A DNA stretch of 64,000 nucleotides, taken from the NCBI GenBank assembly GCA_958510875.1, contig OY294069.1:162997111-163061110 (forward strand), written 5' to 3'. Below, in pieces: positions 33,100-42,152 of this stretch (its first letter is position 1; every line of letters starts with the position of its first letter). The notes beneath the pieces were generated by a model. That model was not told the origin of the DNA and did no database searches. It saw nothing but the letters and a program-made list of their open reading frames with translations. Position numbers and translations under genes: made by a program. The DNA is from Endomychus coccineus (taxonomy: Eukaryota; Arthropoda; Insecta; Coleoptera; Endomychidae).

Positions 33100-33650
33100 C
33101 TTGAATAGTATACTTCCGCGGATAGCTAATTTCAAAAAATCTTGGCTTCCGGATGGATTCCGAGTTACAACAGCACTACTTGATGCCGACGTTTCACCAA
33201 CGATTACAGGTGGCATCTCCAGGGCAGTCTTGGGGCATGATCTGACACTGATTCTACTGGTTTCTGTAGCCGTATTTATTGTTGGAAAAAATTCTTCACC
33301 CTACACAGTTCACCTGGATGGGTTTCCAAATTTTGGGAAGGTAATATCCTGAGTCACGGCTTAGATTATTTGAATGTTGTAGGATTTCCATAGCTTCAAG
33401 GATTTTTCGCTGATAGAAGTTTGGGGCTCGGGCTAGAATTTTAGTATTTTTGAAAAGGATTTGATGATAAGTGTCAAACATGTGTTCCACAAATGCAGAT
33501 CTACTGGTGTCACGAAGTCTTGTACAGCGCTCATGTTCTATCATACGATTAGCTACTGTACGACCTGTTTCACCAATGTAGACTTTAACGCAAGAAGTGG
33601 GAATGCTATAAACACCTTCTTAGAGAAGATGAGGGGGGATCTTTGATAGG
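33100..33650 (-). pseudogene. GIY-YIG endonuclease end of a second PLE family
   Basis: Minus strand from about 33605: GVYSIPTSCVKVYIGETGRT, the two halves of a GIY-YIG nuclease (GVY...YIG), then VANRMIEHERCTRL and SAFVEHMFDTYHQILF (the downstream conserved EH and H positions), and ILEAMEI near 33390 (catalytic Glu region). The frame ends at 33296. No frameshift is needed from 33605 to the stop, about 100 residues. The upstream RT is not visible. A hammerhead-like motif follows 70 bp after the stop. The sequence differs from the PLE tails at 6, 10 and 57 kb, so this is another family. Confidence 0.7.
33181..33228 (-). ncRNA. Hammerhead-ribozyme-like motif after the PLE ORF
   Basis: On the minus strand: CTGGAGA (33223-33217; consensus CTGANGA, so the conserved A is G), then GCCACC and GGTG flanking a ten-base loop (stem II), then GAAAC (33195-33191) and GTCGGC. 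It is in the same orientation as, and just 3' of, the GIY-YIG ORF, the position where PLE terminal repeats carry hammerheads. The change in the core probably lowers or abolishes cleavage. Confidence 0.5.
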
Positions 33651-33767
33651 TTTGTAAAACTGAGATAGTTTTGGAAGTGTGGAAAACCGAGTAGAAATAT
33701 TATGTTTTTGGAGGATTTTTGATATTCGATCTAATATATCTTCAATATATGGAAGAAATGCCGTATA

Positions 33768-34609
33768 GTACAGTCAAATTAGGATTTGAGATCGAAAAAA
33801 TTGCGGGTAAGCTGGATTTTTGATATGTTGTTACTGGTGGTCAAAAACGTAAAATGCCAAGTTGGCGTATCCCCACCTGTTTCGGAATCGCCGCCATCTT
33901 GAAAAAATTTTGGATTCCATTTATCTCGCTTCCCGTTAGTCGGAGGAAAAAAAGTATAAGGACAAAAAATGTTCATTTTCAGTTTTTCTACATTTCTTGT
34001 TCGGGTAAAACTCTCTGTAGTTACTTCCCAAAAAAATAGAGGTCGCCAAAGTCACCAAAAATCCGATTTTTCACTTTTTGACCTTCAAAAATTAATGTAA
34101 TACGAAAAATTCTAAATGAAAGTTGTTTATCTTAAAAAAATGTACAAAAAATATATTCATAGTTTATAACAATTTCTCAATTGTTTCTGAGATATAGCGT
34201 CTCAAAGTCAGGTGCGCGCCAAAGTTGCCTATTTTCCGTAGAGCGTCGATGGTTCGTTTCACATTTCGGAATGCGTTCTAGGTATACTATGACCGGTTTT
34301 CTTATCTCTTAGAGCACCTCGATAAGAAGCTGTTGCTCGAATTTAGTTTGTGAATGATTTTCGTAACGTTCGGACGCCTATGAATATTAGATTCCAAAAT
34401 ATCAAGAACAATGAGTGTTTGCCTCATCTGCAAGAAAACTGTAAGTAAATTTTATTATTTACATAGACATCAAAACTGCAATGTAATAAGCCATTGTTAT
34501 ACAAATGAAATGTGGAATACAATTTTGAACTATCGATATATTATATACCCTCGGGACCGAATTGTCACAGTGATTTTTGTCTACTATGACTTTTTAACCA
34601 AAGAGTATA

Positions 34610-34654
<45 letters not shown>

Positions 34655-35173
34655 CTTGACTATATTGTCAAAAACACAATGTATTCACTACAGACATTTA
34701 GCTAATTTTTGGCGCGCACCTGACTTTGAGACGCTATATCTCAGAAACAATTGAGAAATTGTTATAAACTATGAATATATTTTTTGTACATTTTTTTAAG
34801 ATAAACAACTTTCATTTAGAATTTTTCGTATTACATTAATTTTTGAAGGTCAAAAAGTGAAAAATCGGATTTTTGGTGACTTTGGCGACCTCTATTTTTT
34901 TGGGAAGTAACTACAGAGAGTTTTACCCGAACAAGAAATGTAGAAAAACTGAAAATGAACATTTTTTGTCCTTATACTTTTTTTCCTCCGACTAACGGGA
35001 AGTGAGATAAATGGAATCCAAAATTTTTTCAAGATGGCGGCGATTCCGAAACAGGTGGGGATACGCCAACTTGGCATTTTACGTTTTTGACCACCAGCAA
35101 CAACATATCAAAAATCCAGCTTACCCGCAATTTATTCGATCTATCCCCTTTTTTTCGACTAATTTGACTGTAC
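33768..35173. mobile_element. 1.4-kb foldback element with nearly identical arms
   Basis: The outer ends are GTACAGTCAAATTAG and CTAATTTGACTGTAC, each next to TA (33766-33767, 35174-35175). The arms run 33768-34220 and 34711-35173. The inner 400 bp are almost identical: the 61-codon frame at 33854-34039 (+) recurs unchanged on the other strand at 34892-35077, with one silent difference seen. The outer 30-40 bp of the arms differ. The unique centre (34221-34710) holds an (AT)n tract at about 34610-34652. No transposase is present. The arms encode no known domain. Confidence 0.85.
34604..34655. repeat. (AT)n microsatellite
   Basis: Pure AT dinucleotide run of about 20 units inside the foldback element. 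It extends a chance ORF with a Tyr-Ile repeat tail. Confidence 0.95.
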
Positions 35174-35359
35174 TAGTAGCTAAAGCATGGGGGGCGAGGG
35201 TTATGGCTCAGGTTGATTTGTTATTTTAGGTGATATACAACAAGACATCGAATAAGATTGCTTAGAAATACTTTCAGCAGAATCTTCACAGAATAGTAGG
35301 CATTAACTATAGGGATCCGAAATGACATTACTGCCCTCTGGTGTTTTTTACGCCGAAGC

Positions 35360-35850
35360 AACGAATTGTCACAAAGGTGATAATACCTATAAGTTCATGA
35401 CCGGAGTTTCTCCAGCAGGCACAATAGTCATATCAGTCCAGTCTACGGTGGTAGAATTTCGGATAAAAGTATATTTGAGCAAAGTGAATTAATCAATGTT
35501 TTACAATCAGGAGATGAAATCATGGTAGATAGAGGTTTTTCTAATAGATAGCCTCTGTGATTTTCATCGTTGGAAACTGAAACATTTATCATTCTTAGGC
35601 GAGAAAGCGCAACTATCAAAAGAAGCTGTAATGACAAGAAAAATTACTACTGCAACAATTCATATGGAATGCTCAAATCAGCTTTTAAAAGTTTTTTAAA
35701 TACTTGGTGAAAAAATGCCTTTATGCACTCAGCCGCTTTTGGAACACATTAGTTGTGCCACAGTAAATTCAAGTGCTCCAATATTAGAAGATGACAAATT
35801 TTTTATAGGAGATTCTAATGAAAAATAACATTTGAAATGTTCCATTTTTT
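35360..35850 (+). pseudogene. DDE_Tnp_4-type transposase remnant
   Basis: Plus-strand reading gives HKGDNTYKFMTGVSPAGTIV near 35370, matching the 'KGLIGIxPxGxVTFVSxLYxGSxSD' segment of DDE_Tnp_4 proteins. It then reads SDKSIFEQSELI and GDEIMVDRGF near 35510 (an Asp of the catalytic triad). After several stops a last frame begins ITTATIHMECSNQLLK. The first catalytic Asp lies upstream of what is left. It is broken by at least three stops or shifts. Confidence 0.65.
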
Positions 35851-36010
35851 ATTAAAGGAATTGTAAAATTTATCGTACATTCAGTAGCCTGGAAGAATAA
35901 TATACTTAATAATAAACAATAAATGAAACCTGTTTGATAACAGTTTCAGTGCAAAGGAATAACAAGTTGTATTTATTTAACATAATAAAATTATATTTTG
36001 TTTTATAACT

Positions 36011-36234
36011 CAACATAATTATGGAACCTGTTACGATATTTCCTATGACTTTTCCAGAAATCATAATTAAATCTAGTCTCCTCATAGATGGAAATATAAT
36101 TTCCTTCTAAACTTTGGATTATACTTTTAAAACAGTCGTTCATTTCACATAAATTTAATTTCTCAAGCCAACTGTGCAGATTGCTGGTTGACTGTAAGCT
36201 GATAATGTTCCTTATTACTTCTTCGATGTTATCA
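36011..36234 (-). pseudogene. C-terminal scrap of the transposon's second protein
   Basis: About 75 uninterrupted codons on the minus strand: EEVIRNIISLQSTSNLHSWL, FKSIIQSLEGNYISIYEETR, then FWKSHRKYRNRFHNYVEL and a stop. Protein-like composition and its position inside the inverted repeats, convergent with the transposase, point to the element's second ORF. I do not recognise the domain. In ISL2EU elements the second protein is a YqaJ-type nuclease, but no nuclease motif is visible here. Confidence 0.4.
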
Positions 36235-36829
36235 GTCTATTGGTAACTTTTATTTTTTTAAACTAGGAAATATATCCATAATGTGTCGTTTGGATAAATG
36301 TTTGGAGTAAGAACAGTTTGGCAGGACTGAAAGAGCCTCAGATTCCACTTCCTTTTCTTGTTCTGGACTTAGCCTATATCAAATTAGACGATTAATGGTC
36401 TCGGAGTGGAGTTGGATCATAGTATTCGAGTGACCTAACATGCTCCTTTTTCCATGTACACTTTTGCTCTGTACAAGACAGCTCTCTCAAATTGTTTATG
36501 CGAATTCCAGAAAATAAATTCAAAATTAAATCAACTGTTTATTTATGATACGTACTTGTAGCAATATAATAATGTTGCATTTGAATATTTTTCTTTATTC
36601 CACACAAAAATAAGTTTATGTACTGTTTAATATTCTGTCTGCTTCTCTAAATGTATAAATATTCATTTTAGATTCCCCAAAACGTAAAACTTCATTTCAA
36701 TTTAAAGGCATCTTCAAAATAATTCAAGATATAGGCACTGCTTTATGTATGTAAACAAATAATGTGACAACTCGTTCGCCATACTGGGATGGTAAAGCAG
36801 ATACCTAACCATCATTTCGGATCCCTATA

Positions 36830-38166
36830 GTAATAAATTATTTCTTCTTCAAATAATCAGAATCATCTAGTTGGGTTAACAGGAACAATGTATTCCTTGT
36901 TGTAGTCAGTTTGTTAGCTATAATTTTTCCATCCGCCTAATGATGATATCTGAATCAGAACCGATAATAATAATAATAAGTATTTGTATTTAAGGGCAGA
37001 CGTAGCTGTCACTTTACAATAAGTATTCACTTCCTACATTCGGGATAATTGTTAGCTGTTATCAATTATGGGCTCGTATTTTATAATTTAGTATCGATTT
37101 TGATCCAAATATGGATCAAAACAGCTTCGAGGGTTTCACATATTAGGTAATTTGTAAACTGGTTCTAGATGTGTTACTGCATTGGTAACAAATATAGATA
37201 CGGGATGTTGAGAGAGCTCTCCGAAGATATTGTCTTGAACTTACCATCTACGTTGGTTAAAACTCTTTTCTGCGTATGGTCTTGACCGGGTCAATGGCTT
37301 ACCTGGAGGCAGTTCTAGTAAGTACGATGTGAAGTTGAACTTGAGTAAAAACCAAACGTGTTATCCCTCCTTATTCCTCGACTCTCTTGACTACCGTATA
37401 CAAGACTATTAAGCGTTGTCTGCCATATAAAAGTGCATTACTTTATTTAAATCTTGTTTATTATTGATATTCTCTGCAATATATTCCAACATAATTTGCC
37501 GTTCATATTGATAGTTTCAATTTCATTATCTTAACAAGACCAGAAAATTTCTGGGATATATGGAGGATTCAAAATTCTTCACATTACGCAGGTAAACATA
37601 AAATTCGTGTACGATATCCGTCATATGGCATTCTGTCGTGCGATTTTGGGACTACGAATTCGTCACAAAGATAATTATTCATTTTAAAATTCTAAAATAC
37701 AATGAAAACATTGTTGATGGAACAATTTTGCAACCATAGGCGTTCAAGTAATATTTTTACTTTTACAAAAAAAATAATACGATTGATAAATTGAATTATC
37801 AGGTCGGTTTTACTTTATTAGTCACTGAATTAGTGTAATAAAAAAATGTGTAACATATGATCGAGAATATAATGTACTTATAATAGGTACATAAATTTTA
37901 CATAACACTCGGAAGGGAAACATTGACAATTTATACATAATAATACTACATATTTTATGGATTGTGTCTATATTATATTTGAAACAGTTTTAGCAAAATG
38001 GAGGGTAGTTATCTTTTGTTGTTCCAAATTTAACAATAATTTTTGCAAAGAATCTTTTCTCCGAATTGTGGCTAAGTTTTTAGATCTACAATGAGTAGCT
38101 ACACTATTAAATTTTATGTACACTTCTATTTGAAATTTTAACAAAACATCCATGAAAAAAAAAAAA
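36830..38166. other. No recognised gene
   Basis: AT-rich, with a short (AAT)n run near 36965. I could assign nothing on either strand. Confidence 0.35.
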
Positions 38167-39248
38167 CGTATGGCACTCTTGGACTGCCGCGGTAAAGCTA
38201 TTGCATAGCATTTTTTATCAACTTATGCAATTATAATTACTTATTTATTTTTTATTTATGCAGTATTTTTTTTTCTTTGATATTAATTCAAGTTACACTT
38301 TTTGAGCGTGGTGACCGATAAGAAAACAAATTTTTTTCTTTTATTGGATAAATGAGAAGTTAATATCGTTTAAAATATTTTTATTATCTTACAATACATG
38401 TAGGTTATTCAGGAATTTTTATCATTGAAACTATAGGTTTATGGTAACTGAAATAAGAAACATAAGTTTGAGACTTGATATCCTCCAAATATCTGGGAAA
38501 TACCGCGTCAATGGTGGTCCCATATTTTGTTGTGGATTCTTGTGGATCGTTATTCATTTTCAAATTCAATTTTTCCGAAAGAAAAGTTGTCAACCGCTCT
38601 GATTTTTTATCAGCGAAGTTGATGTTGAAATCGCCAGCCAAGATAAGTGGAAATTTATTACCATTTGTACCAAGTATTTTCGACCCTTCTTCAGTGTACT
38701 CCAGTAAAGTGCGATGAATAAAATGCTCTACCTCGTCCAATTTTGGATTCGGATAAATGTAAATTGCTACCATGACTATGTGTAGGCCATTTCTAAGTTT
38801 GCATAAGCACGCACAAATATCTCTAACAAATGAGCGCCTAACATTAACATCGCTAACGTGTGAAATATTTATTTCAATATTCGGAGTCATAATATTAGTA
38901 ACATTATTATTATTTTGGTGAATAGCTACCCCACCTTTTGGAACAGTATATATGCCTACATGTATACTTACGAGGCGCACATGCGGTGAGTGTGGCATTA
39001 TAAAGATATGATAGATACCTATACACCTATATACTTTCTCACAAACAGCTGCTTACGTATTCGTCCGATTTCGAAGTAGCTCGTCTCGATCCGTGCGAGC
39101 TTCGTACAGTCGTACCATATACATACACGTTAAGCGAACGCTCAGCCGAGCTACATGGTAGGCGGAGTGGGGGGTGTTATTTTCGTTACGGAATTTCTTG
39201 ATTCGGTCGCCGCGCTCAAAGCCCGCGATAAAAGCTATACAATAGCTT
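38167..39248 (-). mobile_element. Helentron-like element, copy 1 (inverted to copy 2)
   Basis: Minus strand. The 5' end is the near-palindrome AAGCTATTGTATAGCTT (39248-39232). The 3' part has its inverted counterpart TGCTATGCAATAGCTT (ending near 38204), followed by a short GGCA...TGCC hairpin and a T run. The same ends bound copy 2 at 44889-45924. Inverted repeats placed asymmetrically, one at the very 5' end and one inside a 3' hairpin, are typical of Helentrons. It carries only the C-terminal half of an endonuclease, and no Rep or helicase. Confidence 0.65.
38405..38998 (-). CDS. C-terminal half of Helentron endonuclease (EEP fold), copy 1
   Basis: 197 codons without interruption. From about residue 30 it reads as the C-terminal half of the endonuclease/exonuclease/phosphatase domain that follows the helicase in Helentrons. 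Boxes are VMVAIYIYPNPKLDEV, LILAGDFNINF (catalytic GDFN), TTKYGTTIDAVF (the T-x-D box) and YVSYFSYHKPIVS (histidine box). The N-terminal half, with the metal-binding glutamate, is absent; residues 1-30 come from element leader sequence and differ in frame in copy 2. Copy 2 (45080-45679) shares about 165 residues with only a few substitutions. An intact frame in two copies suggests recent spread, not necessarily function. Confidence 0.6.
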   Translation of the reverse strand: MPHSPHVRLVSIHVGIYTVPKGGVAIHQNNNNVTNIMTPNIEINISHVSDVNVRRSFVRDICACLCKLRNGLHIVMVAIYIYPNPKLDEVEHFIHRTLLEYTEEGSKILGTNGNKFPLILAGDFNINFADKKSERLTTFLSEKLNLKMNNDPQESTTKYGTTIDAVFPRYLEDIKSQTYVSYFSYHKPIVSMIKIPE

Positions 39249-39287
39249 GAAAATATTCGGTGAACTATAATAAAAAGAGTTATTTGA

Positions 39288-39382
39288 ATGAGAGTGAAAG
39301 GATTCGCAAGCTTTCGTAGTTTTATTCAGAGTGAAGAAGCTTCAACCCAAATGTGGGATGGAAGAGTTACCTTCAACGAGAG
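39288..39382 (+). other. Possible first coding exon with splice donor
   Basis: An ATG at 39288 opens a 31-codon frame (MRVKGFASFRSFIQSEEAST, then QMWDGRVTFNE) that ends exactly at AG|GTAAGT, a strong 5' splice site. Composition is more protein-like than the flanks. No second exon was identified and I do not recognise the sequence. It lies 40 bp outside the Helentron-like copy. Confidence 0.2.
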
Positions 39383-39646
39383 GTAAGTATTGTTAACAGC
39401 ATCCGTTATGAACTTATCAATATGTTCAACTTCCAAAATTTGGGACTTCTTTGGTTCGTAGCTTTCCGAGCACCTTTATAATAAAACTTGAAATTTCATG
39501 TACCGAGAAATATCTTTATTCTCATAAATATTTATTCATGCTTTTAATTTGGAATACAACGACCATAAAGTAGAAGCCTGTTCTACCTTCAATGAATCGA
39601 TCAATCAAAACGGTAGCGAACAAGTACAGAGCACTTAGACCGCTGG

Positions 39647-39687
39647 ATTAAGGGGCGCACAATGGACCCAATTGTGCGCCCCTTAAT
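39647..39687. repeat. Perfect 17-bp palindrome with 7-base loop
   Basis: The arms are ATTAAGGGGCGCACAAT (39647-39663) and ATTGTGCGCCCCTTAAT (39671-39687), with loop GGACCCA. The GC-rich core stands out from the AT-rich surroundings. No match to a known element end was recognised. Confidence 0.9.
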
Positions 39688-39714
39688 ACAAGAATCAGTC
39701 CAGAAGGCCTAAGG

Positions 39715-39960
39715 TAGTGCCGAAGGCTAATATTTTGCATGGACTATATCTCTTATGGTTTCAAGCAGCATAAGGTGTTGTAGCCTAATAGAAGCCGGCG
39801 CTGCACATTCTGCTAGGATATGAGAGACAGTTCCATTCGCCTCTCCATATCTACTACAAGTTGGGTATTCTACATTGTGTGTAGATGTTTATTCAGAAGA
39901 CAGTGTCCTGTCACCAGTTTTAAGAGGCTATCGCATCCTGCGCCAGTGTTTTTTACCATG
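39715..39960 (-). pseudogene. Non-LTR 3' zinc-knuckle fragment
   Basis: Minus-strand reading: LLKLVTGHCLLNKHLHTM, then after a one-base shift YPTCSRYGEANGTVSHILAEC and LETIRDIVHAKY*. 'TGHCxLNxHLHxMG' and the C...H...C knuckle are the C-terminal signature of RNase H-bearing non-LTR elements. The same section exists at 50330 and 59700. One cysteine of the knuckle has become Tyr. Confidence 0.65.
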
Positions 39961-40085
39961 CTTTCACCATCAAAATAAGCAATTGGAACATTTTCTGATA
40001 TAACTTCTATATTCTTTCCGCCGCACCAGTTTTTGAAAATATGATACTCTTTTTCGTATACTTTTTTAGACTTTTTCGGCAGCAA
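39950..40085 (-). pseudogene. Crypton-like tyrosine recombinase N-terminal fragment
   Basis: The first 40 residues of the frame starting at 40085, MLPKKSKKVYEKEYHIFKNW and KNIEVISENVPIAYF, match the N-terminal core-binding helices of animal Crypton-type tyrosine recombinases. These typically read 'LPKKSxxxYEKEYxxFxxWC...ISExVxLAYF'. The frame then runs, without a stop, into the non-LTR fragment, so the ORF is a chimera of two mobile elements. No catalytic R-H-R-Y region is present. Confidence 0.5.
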
Positions 40086-40569
40086 GTTATCAAGGCTACT
40101 GTTTCCATTTTCTCGTAGCTCTGGGAGAGTGCAATTTTCACTTTACATTCGAAATTCTCTATCAAAATCATTCGTATTAGGCATTTGAATTGATTGAATT
40201 TAATTAACTAATTAAATTACAGATATGTCGCCATGCAATTGCTTATTGTGGCATGTAGTGTTACCAACTTGAACATGTAAAATAGAAAATCAATGAGTGC
40301 ATATAATTTCAAAAGAAAATGTTTTTCACGAAATATATGATACAAAAATAGCATAAAATATTGGTTTCATAAGACATTTAGAGCTCGTACTATAAAATCA
40401 CGTCTTATGAAACTTGTATCTTAATATATTATTATCTGTTTACAATCAACTTTTTTTTTCATTAATTAACTAAATTCATTATCATATTGTTGATATACTG
40501 ACAATTGTTCCAGCATACAGTTACAGGATGAATTTATTTCTACCAAAAGTTGGCATCAGAATCAGATCA
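40086..40569. other. No recognised gene
   Basis: AT-rich spacer between the Crypton scrap and the P-like element. I see nothing assignable. Confidence 0.35.
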
Positions 40570-40747
40570 GTTTCACCCACGGTCGTACATACAGGTCTGG
40601 AAACTCGGGGCTGTTTCCTATGTGAGAAGTGAGTCCGCTAAGCGTCGACTGTCGCGTAGTACCAAAAGACGTCACGGGTGTTCTCTGTCATAACTGTCAG
40701 TTGACTTGTAAACACAAGGAATACCTGCGTTTTTAGAAACAAATTAC

Positions 40748-40935
40748 GAAACCGTGCATTGTGCCGAAATGCAAAACGGGGTACAAAAGTGTAAAGCAAC
40801 AAACTTCTGTTTTTAAAGTGCCGAAAGATGCGGAAATGCGTTAAAAGTGGATGCTTGCGATTCCGGATAGAAATCGTTTTAACGAGGTCTTTTGTGAGCG
40901 TCATGTATAACGAAAAAGGGGAAGTTATTTTTAAG
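40748..40935 (+). pseudogene. THAP zinc-finger exon of P-like transposase (copy 2)
   Basis: CIVPKCKTGYKSVKQQTSVF, VPKDAEMR, a stop, then KWMLAIPDRNRFNEVFCERH. All four C2CH ligands survive here (CxxxC and CxxH), which confirms the THAP assignment made for copy 1. One internal stop (TAA after EMR) and a stop soon after CERHV remain. The expected start codon is ACG as in copy 1. A GTGAGT donor follows at 40936. Confidence 0.75.
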
Positions 40936-41117
40936 GTGAGTAATACATCTTGACAAGAGTAACAGTTCTATTCCTCTCTCAAATCAGAATACTTAGTAAC
41001 ATTGCTTGCGATTCCGGAAAGAAATCGTTTTACCGATCCAAGCGCTAGCTAGTGGCTGAGCGAGGGACTACGAGTTTGGCGACGCGTAAGAGACTCATGT
41101 CAAACATACGAGTCGCC

Positions 41118-42117
41118 CAGGCGCGTAGGAGCCGGGGGGCAGAGGGGTCAGTTGCCCCTCACATTTTATACTGGGGGGGGCAAAGACTGCATTTTGCCCC
41201 CCCAAGATTCAGTTGTAATTTTTTTTTATTTACACGCAAAATGAATATTCTAATTGTTTTAATGTGAAATATTATATATTGTTACCAAAATGGTTTTGAA
41301 TTGCTCAACAATATTCTCCCACTATGAGAAAATTGAGTGATCTTTGTATAAGACTTCAGTGAACCGTTTGAGTGTATTATTCCCAAAATCCCTAATCTAG
41401 TAACAATCGAATGACATTAGTGGACGTGTGAACGATCGCGTAGCGACATCTACCGTGATCAGTGCTGACTAAGTTGGTCGTTGTGATTCCATCGAGTTTT
41501 GTCGTACGAAAATCAAAGTATCAAAGTAACGAACTCTAATGTCCACACCGTACATCAATCCGGCTGAAGGTAAGAAGGTATTTATATTTCAAGTTAATTA
41601 ATTAGACTATTTAGCATGATACTGCACCCATCAATTTTACACAATTTGTCCTAACCTATTCACTACGCGAACAAACGGGCAGCGCCGTTCTTCGAATCCT
41701 CCAGAAACTATTCAACCGCTTTTAAACATAAACATGGTATGATTACATGGTTTTATTTGTGCGGTAGTATGCTTATTATTATTGCCATAATTATGACGAA
41801 TTACTATGTTAAAACGAAATTACTATGTATGTTTTCTTTTAATGTGACTAAAATATGATAGAAGTATATTATTTTTGATAAATCTCGTTGAATTCTTATT
41901 AAAAATACTGCATTTATTAGGTAATTAATTGATAATTGAAAGATACTTTACAGTGGACATAAAATCACAGGTTTATTTGAATGAATTTTTCTATAGATGG
42001 ATATATTTTACTGCAAAAAACAGACATTTTAATAATTCTCGCTCAGGTTTTCATTATTTACATGTTGACGTCATAAATTTTTGCCCCCCCAAAAAAAATT
42101 TGGTTCCTACGCCTCTG
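41118..42117 (+). mobile_element. 1,000-bp DNA transposon nested in the P-like element
   Basis: Ends are CAGGCGCGTAGGAGCC and GGTTCCTACGCCTCTG, with G/C runs (GGGGGGCA and TGCCCCCCC) just inside. Direct repeats GTCGCC lie at 41112-41117 and 42118-42123. The paralogous P-like copy at about 26330 reads straight through the site (CGAGTCCTCAGACCTG), confirming an insertion. CAG-GCGTAG ends with C-rich runs are common among insect hAT elements, but only six bases of target duplication are visible, so superfamily is uncertain. A short ATG frame, MSTPYINPAEG (41540-41571), runs into GTAAGA, which may be the start exon of a lost transposase. Confidence 0.75.
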
Positions 42118-42152
42118 GTCGCCAGACCTGTATGTACGACCGTGGTTTCACC

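Larger units (their letters stand above)
35312..36825 (+). mobile_element. 1.5-kb DDE transposon bounded by TATA
   Basis: Ends GGGATCCGAAATGA (35312) and TCATTTCGGATCCC (ends 36825) are perfect inverted repeats, each flanked by TATA (35308-35311 and 36826-36829), so the target duplication is TA or TATA. The left half carries a decayed DDE transposase on the plus strand, the right half an open stretch on the minus strand ending at 36011. Two convergent genes resemble the layout of ISL2EU-type elements, which pair a DDE transposase with a second protein. That assignment is an inference. Confidence 0.75.
40578..42144 (+). mobile_element. P-like deletion derivative with THAP exon, split by a nested element
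   Basis: Terminal repeats are CACGGTCGTACATACAGGTC at 40578 and the complement ending at 42144. Exact 8-bp duplications GTTTCACC lie at 40570-40577 and 42145-42152. Without the nested 1,000-bp element and its duplication the copy is about 560 bp, nearly the size of copy 1 (25790-26362, 573 bp), and similar throughout. It therefore belongs to a defined non-autonomous family. It carries the THAP exon (40748-40935) and splice donor but no catalytic exons. Confidence 0.9.

Noticed and set aside
34411..34659. 82-codon ORF with CLICKK start resembling a zinc finger
   Set aside because: It is extended by an (AT)n microsatellite and the Cys/His spacing fits no finger I know. A GTAAGT after ten codons makes an exon start conceivable but too weak to list.
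38475..38717. 80-codon plus-strand ORF, repeated at 45370-45612 (-)
   Set aside because: It is the antisense shadow of the Helentron endonuclease frame in both copies.
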